From: Pseudoalteromonas piscicida
GTDB lineage: Bacteria; Pseudomonadota; Gammaproteobacteria; Enterobacterales; Alteromonadaceae
Direction: 5' to 3'
DNA: 64,000 nt
NCBI RefSeq assembly: GCF_002744175.1
Contig: NZ_NKHF01000007.1
Coordinates: 1 to 64,000, forward strand
Each line of letters starts with the position of its first letter. Positions within the stretch are counted from its first letter, which is position 1. Shown piece after piece: positions 63,228-64,000 of this stretch. A program made the position numbers and the translations under genes. The notes below the pieces were generated by a model. The model did not search any database, was not told the origin of the DNA, and saw nothing but the letters and a program-made list of their open reading frames with translations.

Positions 63228-64000
63228 TTATTCTGTTTGTTTTGACTCGTCCTCATCAGCAACTTGGTAAGGCTTGTAGTGCCACCCTTTGAATACTAAT
63301 GTGGGTTTTTTCCCTGGGGGCTGAACGCCAATGCCTGCATTTTTTAATGCTTGGTCAAAATGAATACCAGTACCACCAGTGCCTGTAATTGAAGCACCTC
63401 GGACCGTACCATACAATTGCCCACTGCCATTTAACAAGATTGAAGTTAGTGGTGAATAGATAGCGGCATACAATGAAGAAGCACCACTGAAAACAAATCC
63501 ATTTGGCCCGTCAAAAGACGAATAAATGCTAAATACAGGTAAGCCACTCTGAGTTAGACCTTCTTGCTCTGAAATAACTTTTGCGCTCGCGCCAATCGAA
63601 ACCTTGCCCGTGGTAAATACGGTTAGTGAGCTCTCTTTTTCTATCCAAATATGCGTATTTCCAGATAAGGTTAGATCGCCATCTATCAACCAAATAACGT
63701 CGCCTCCAGAGATCTTAATTTTACCGTCTGAGCCCAGTTTTAACCCTTTAAAGGGAAAGACCAATTGAGTACTCTCAGTTGCACTGCCAAGGTTTTGATC
63801 TATGCCTTTAAATAGATAGATCGTTTGTTCTTTGGCAACGTACACATTGGATCCATTGCGCTCATATACCGCCTGCTTCGGCTTAAAATGAAGAATTTGC
63901 TGCGCACCTACATGTAAAGGCGCAAACCGGTTACGTGGATCAATAATACTTTCCATATTGAATGGCAGTGCTAAGGGGTCACATTCTTTGTTCGGTTTGG
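63228..64000 (-). CDS. Surface-type protein, C-terminal part, running off the window
   Basis: At least 242 aa are visible from the in-frame ATG 63956. The frame stays open through to the window edge, with KPNKECDPLALPFN upstream of that Met, so the real start is probably outside. The sequence is beta-rich with repeated short strands (KISGGDVIWLIDGDLTLSG, GNTHIWIEKESSL, GKVSIGASAKV) and ends with SSLYAAIYSPLTSILLNGSGQLYGTVRGAS and HFDQAL. This pattern is seen in DUF7305/pilus-associated or cell-surface beta-helix proteins, and I do not assign a specific function. A strong terminator follows. Confidence 0.6.
   Translation of the reverse strand, partial: KPNKECDPLALPFNMESIIDPRNRFAPLHVGAQQILHFKPKQAVYERNGSNVYVAKEQTIYLFKGIDQNLGSATESTQLVFPFKGLKLGSDGKIKISGGDVIWLIDGDLTLSGNTHIWIEKESSLTVFTTGKVSIGASAKVISEQEGLTQSGLPVFSIYSSFDGPNGFVFSGASSLYAAIYSPLTSILLNGSGQLYGTVRGASITGTGGTGIHFDQALKNAGIGVQPPGKKPTLVFKGWHYKPYQVADEDESKQTE

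Noticed and set aside
1..64000. CRISPR array, prophage or insertion sequence
   Set aside because: No spaced direct repeats, transposase, integrase or phage structural genes were seen in the window.

Overview
The window reads as chromosome of a marine gammaproteobacterium of the Alteromonadales, most likely Pseudoalteromonas. This is inferred from the housekeeping genes (dnaB-alr, zur, cheX, yjbQ), the style of the TonB-dependent receptor, the A+T-rich intergenic regions and a palindromic repeat at about 57.7 kb. No database was searched.

Layout. Positions 1-58 hold the 3' end of a CAT-anticodon tRNA. From 0.3 to 10 kb there are two divergent gene sets that together look like a poly-3-hydroxybutyrate (PHB) or hydroxyalkanoate oligomer utilisation locus. 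The minus-strand set is TonB-dependent receptor, acyl-CoA synthetase, thiolase and 3-hydroxybutyrate dehydrogenase. The plus-strand set is GntP-type permease, secreted MetX-like hydrolase and PHB-depolymerase-like lipoprotein. A perfect 4 x 8 bp palindromic tandem repeat lies between them.

From 11.0 to 49.3 kb everything except one small hypothetical gene before it is on the minus strand and forms a lipopeptide biosynthesis cluster. Three giant genes (about 32 kb) encode a hybrid PKS-NRPS. The first protein is FAAL-ACP-KS-AT-ACP-aminotransferase-C-A-PCP, which is the iturin/mycosubtilin type of beta-amino-fatty-acid starter. The second has three C-A-PCP modules. The third has C-A-PCP, C-A-PCP-E, C-A-PCP and a thioesterase. 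The expected product is a heptapeptide carrying a beta-amino fatty acid, possibly macrolactamised. Specificity codes read by eye suggest Gly, Asp, Asn-like, Asn-like, Thr, D-Leu, and an unassigned residue. Downstream genes encode a SyrP-like Fe(II)/2-oxoglutarate hydroxylase, a beta-lactamase-fold lipoprotein, a DUF697-like protein, a small membrane protein, a cyclic-peptide-type ABC exporter and an SPFH-domain protein whose frame is broken. I cannot match the predicted product to a known compound.

From 49.9 kb on, the content looks ordinary: an amidohydrolase and a gamma-glutamyltransferase; a GGDEF/EAL protein split by a frameshift inside its HAMP domain; zur; cheX; a palindromic repeat; yjbQ; alr; dnaB; an ECF sigma factor operon with a membrane-anchored putative anti-sigma protein and a DUF4097 protein; and a partial surface-type protein running off the right end.

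How the cluster should work (inference): FAAL activates a free fatty acid and loads ACP1. KS-AT adds one malonyl unit. The aminotransferase converts the beta-keto group to an amine on ACP2. Seven residues are added, the TE releases the product and the ABC protein exports it. The hydroxylase may modify Asp or Asn, and the beta-lactamase-like lipoprotein may process the product or protect the host.
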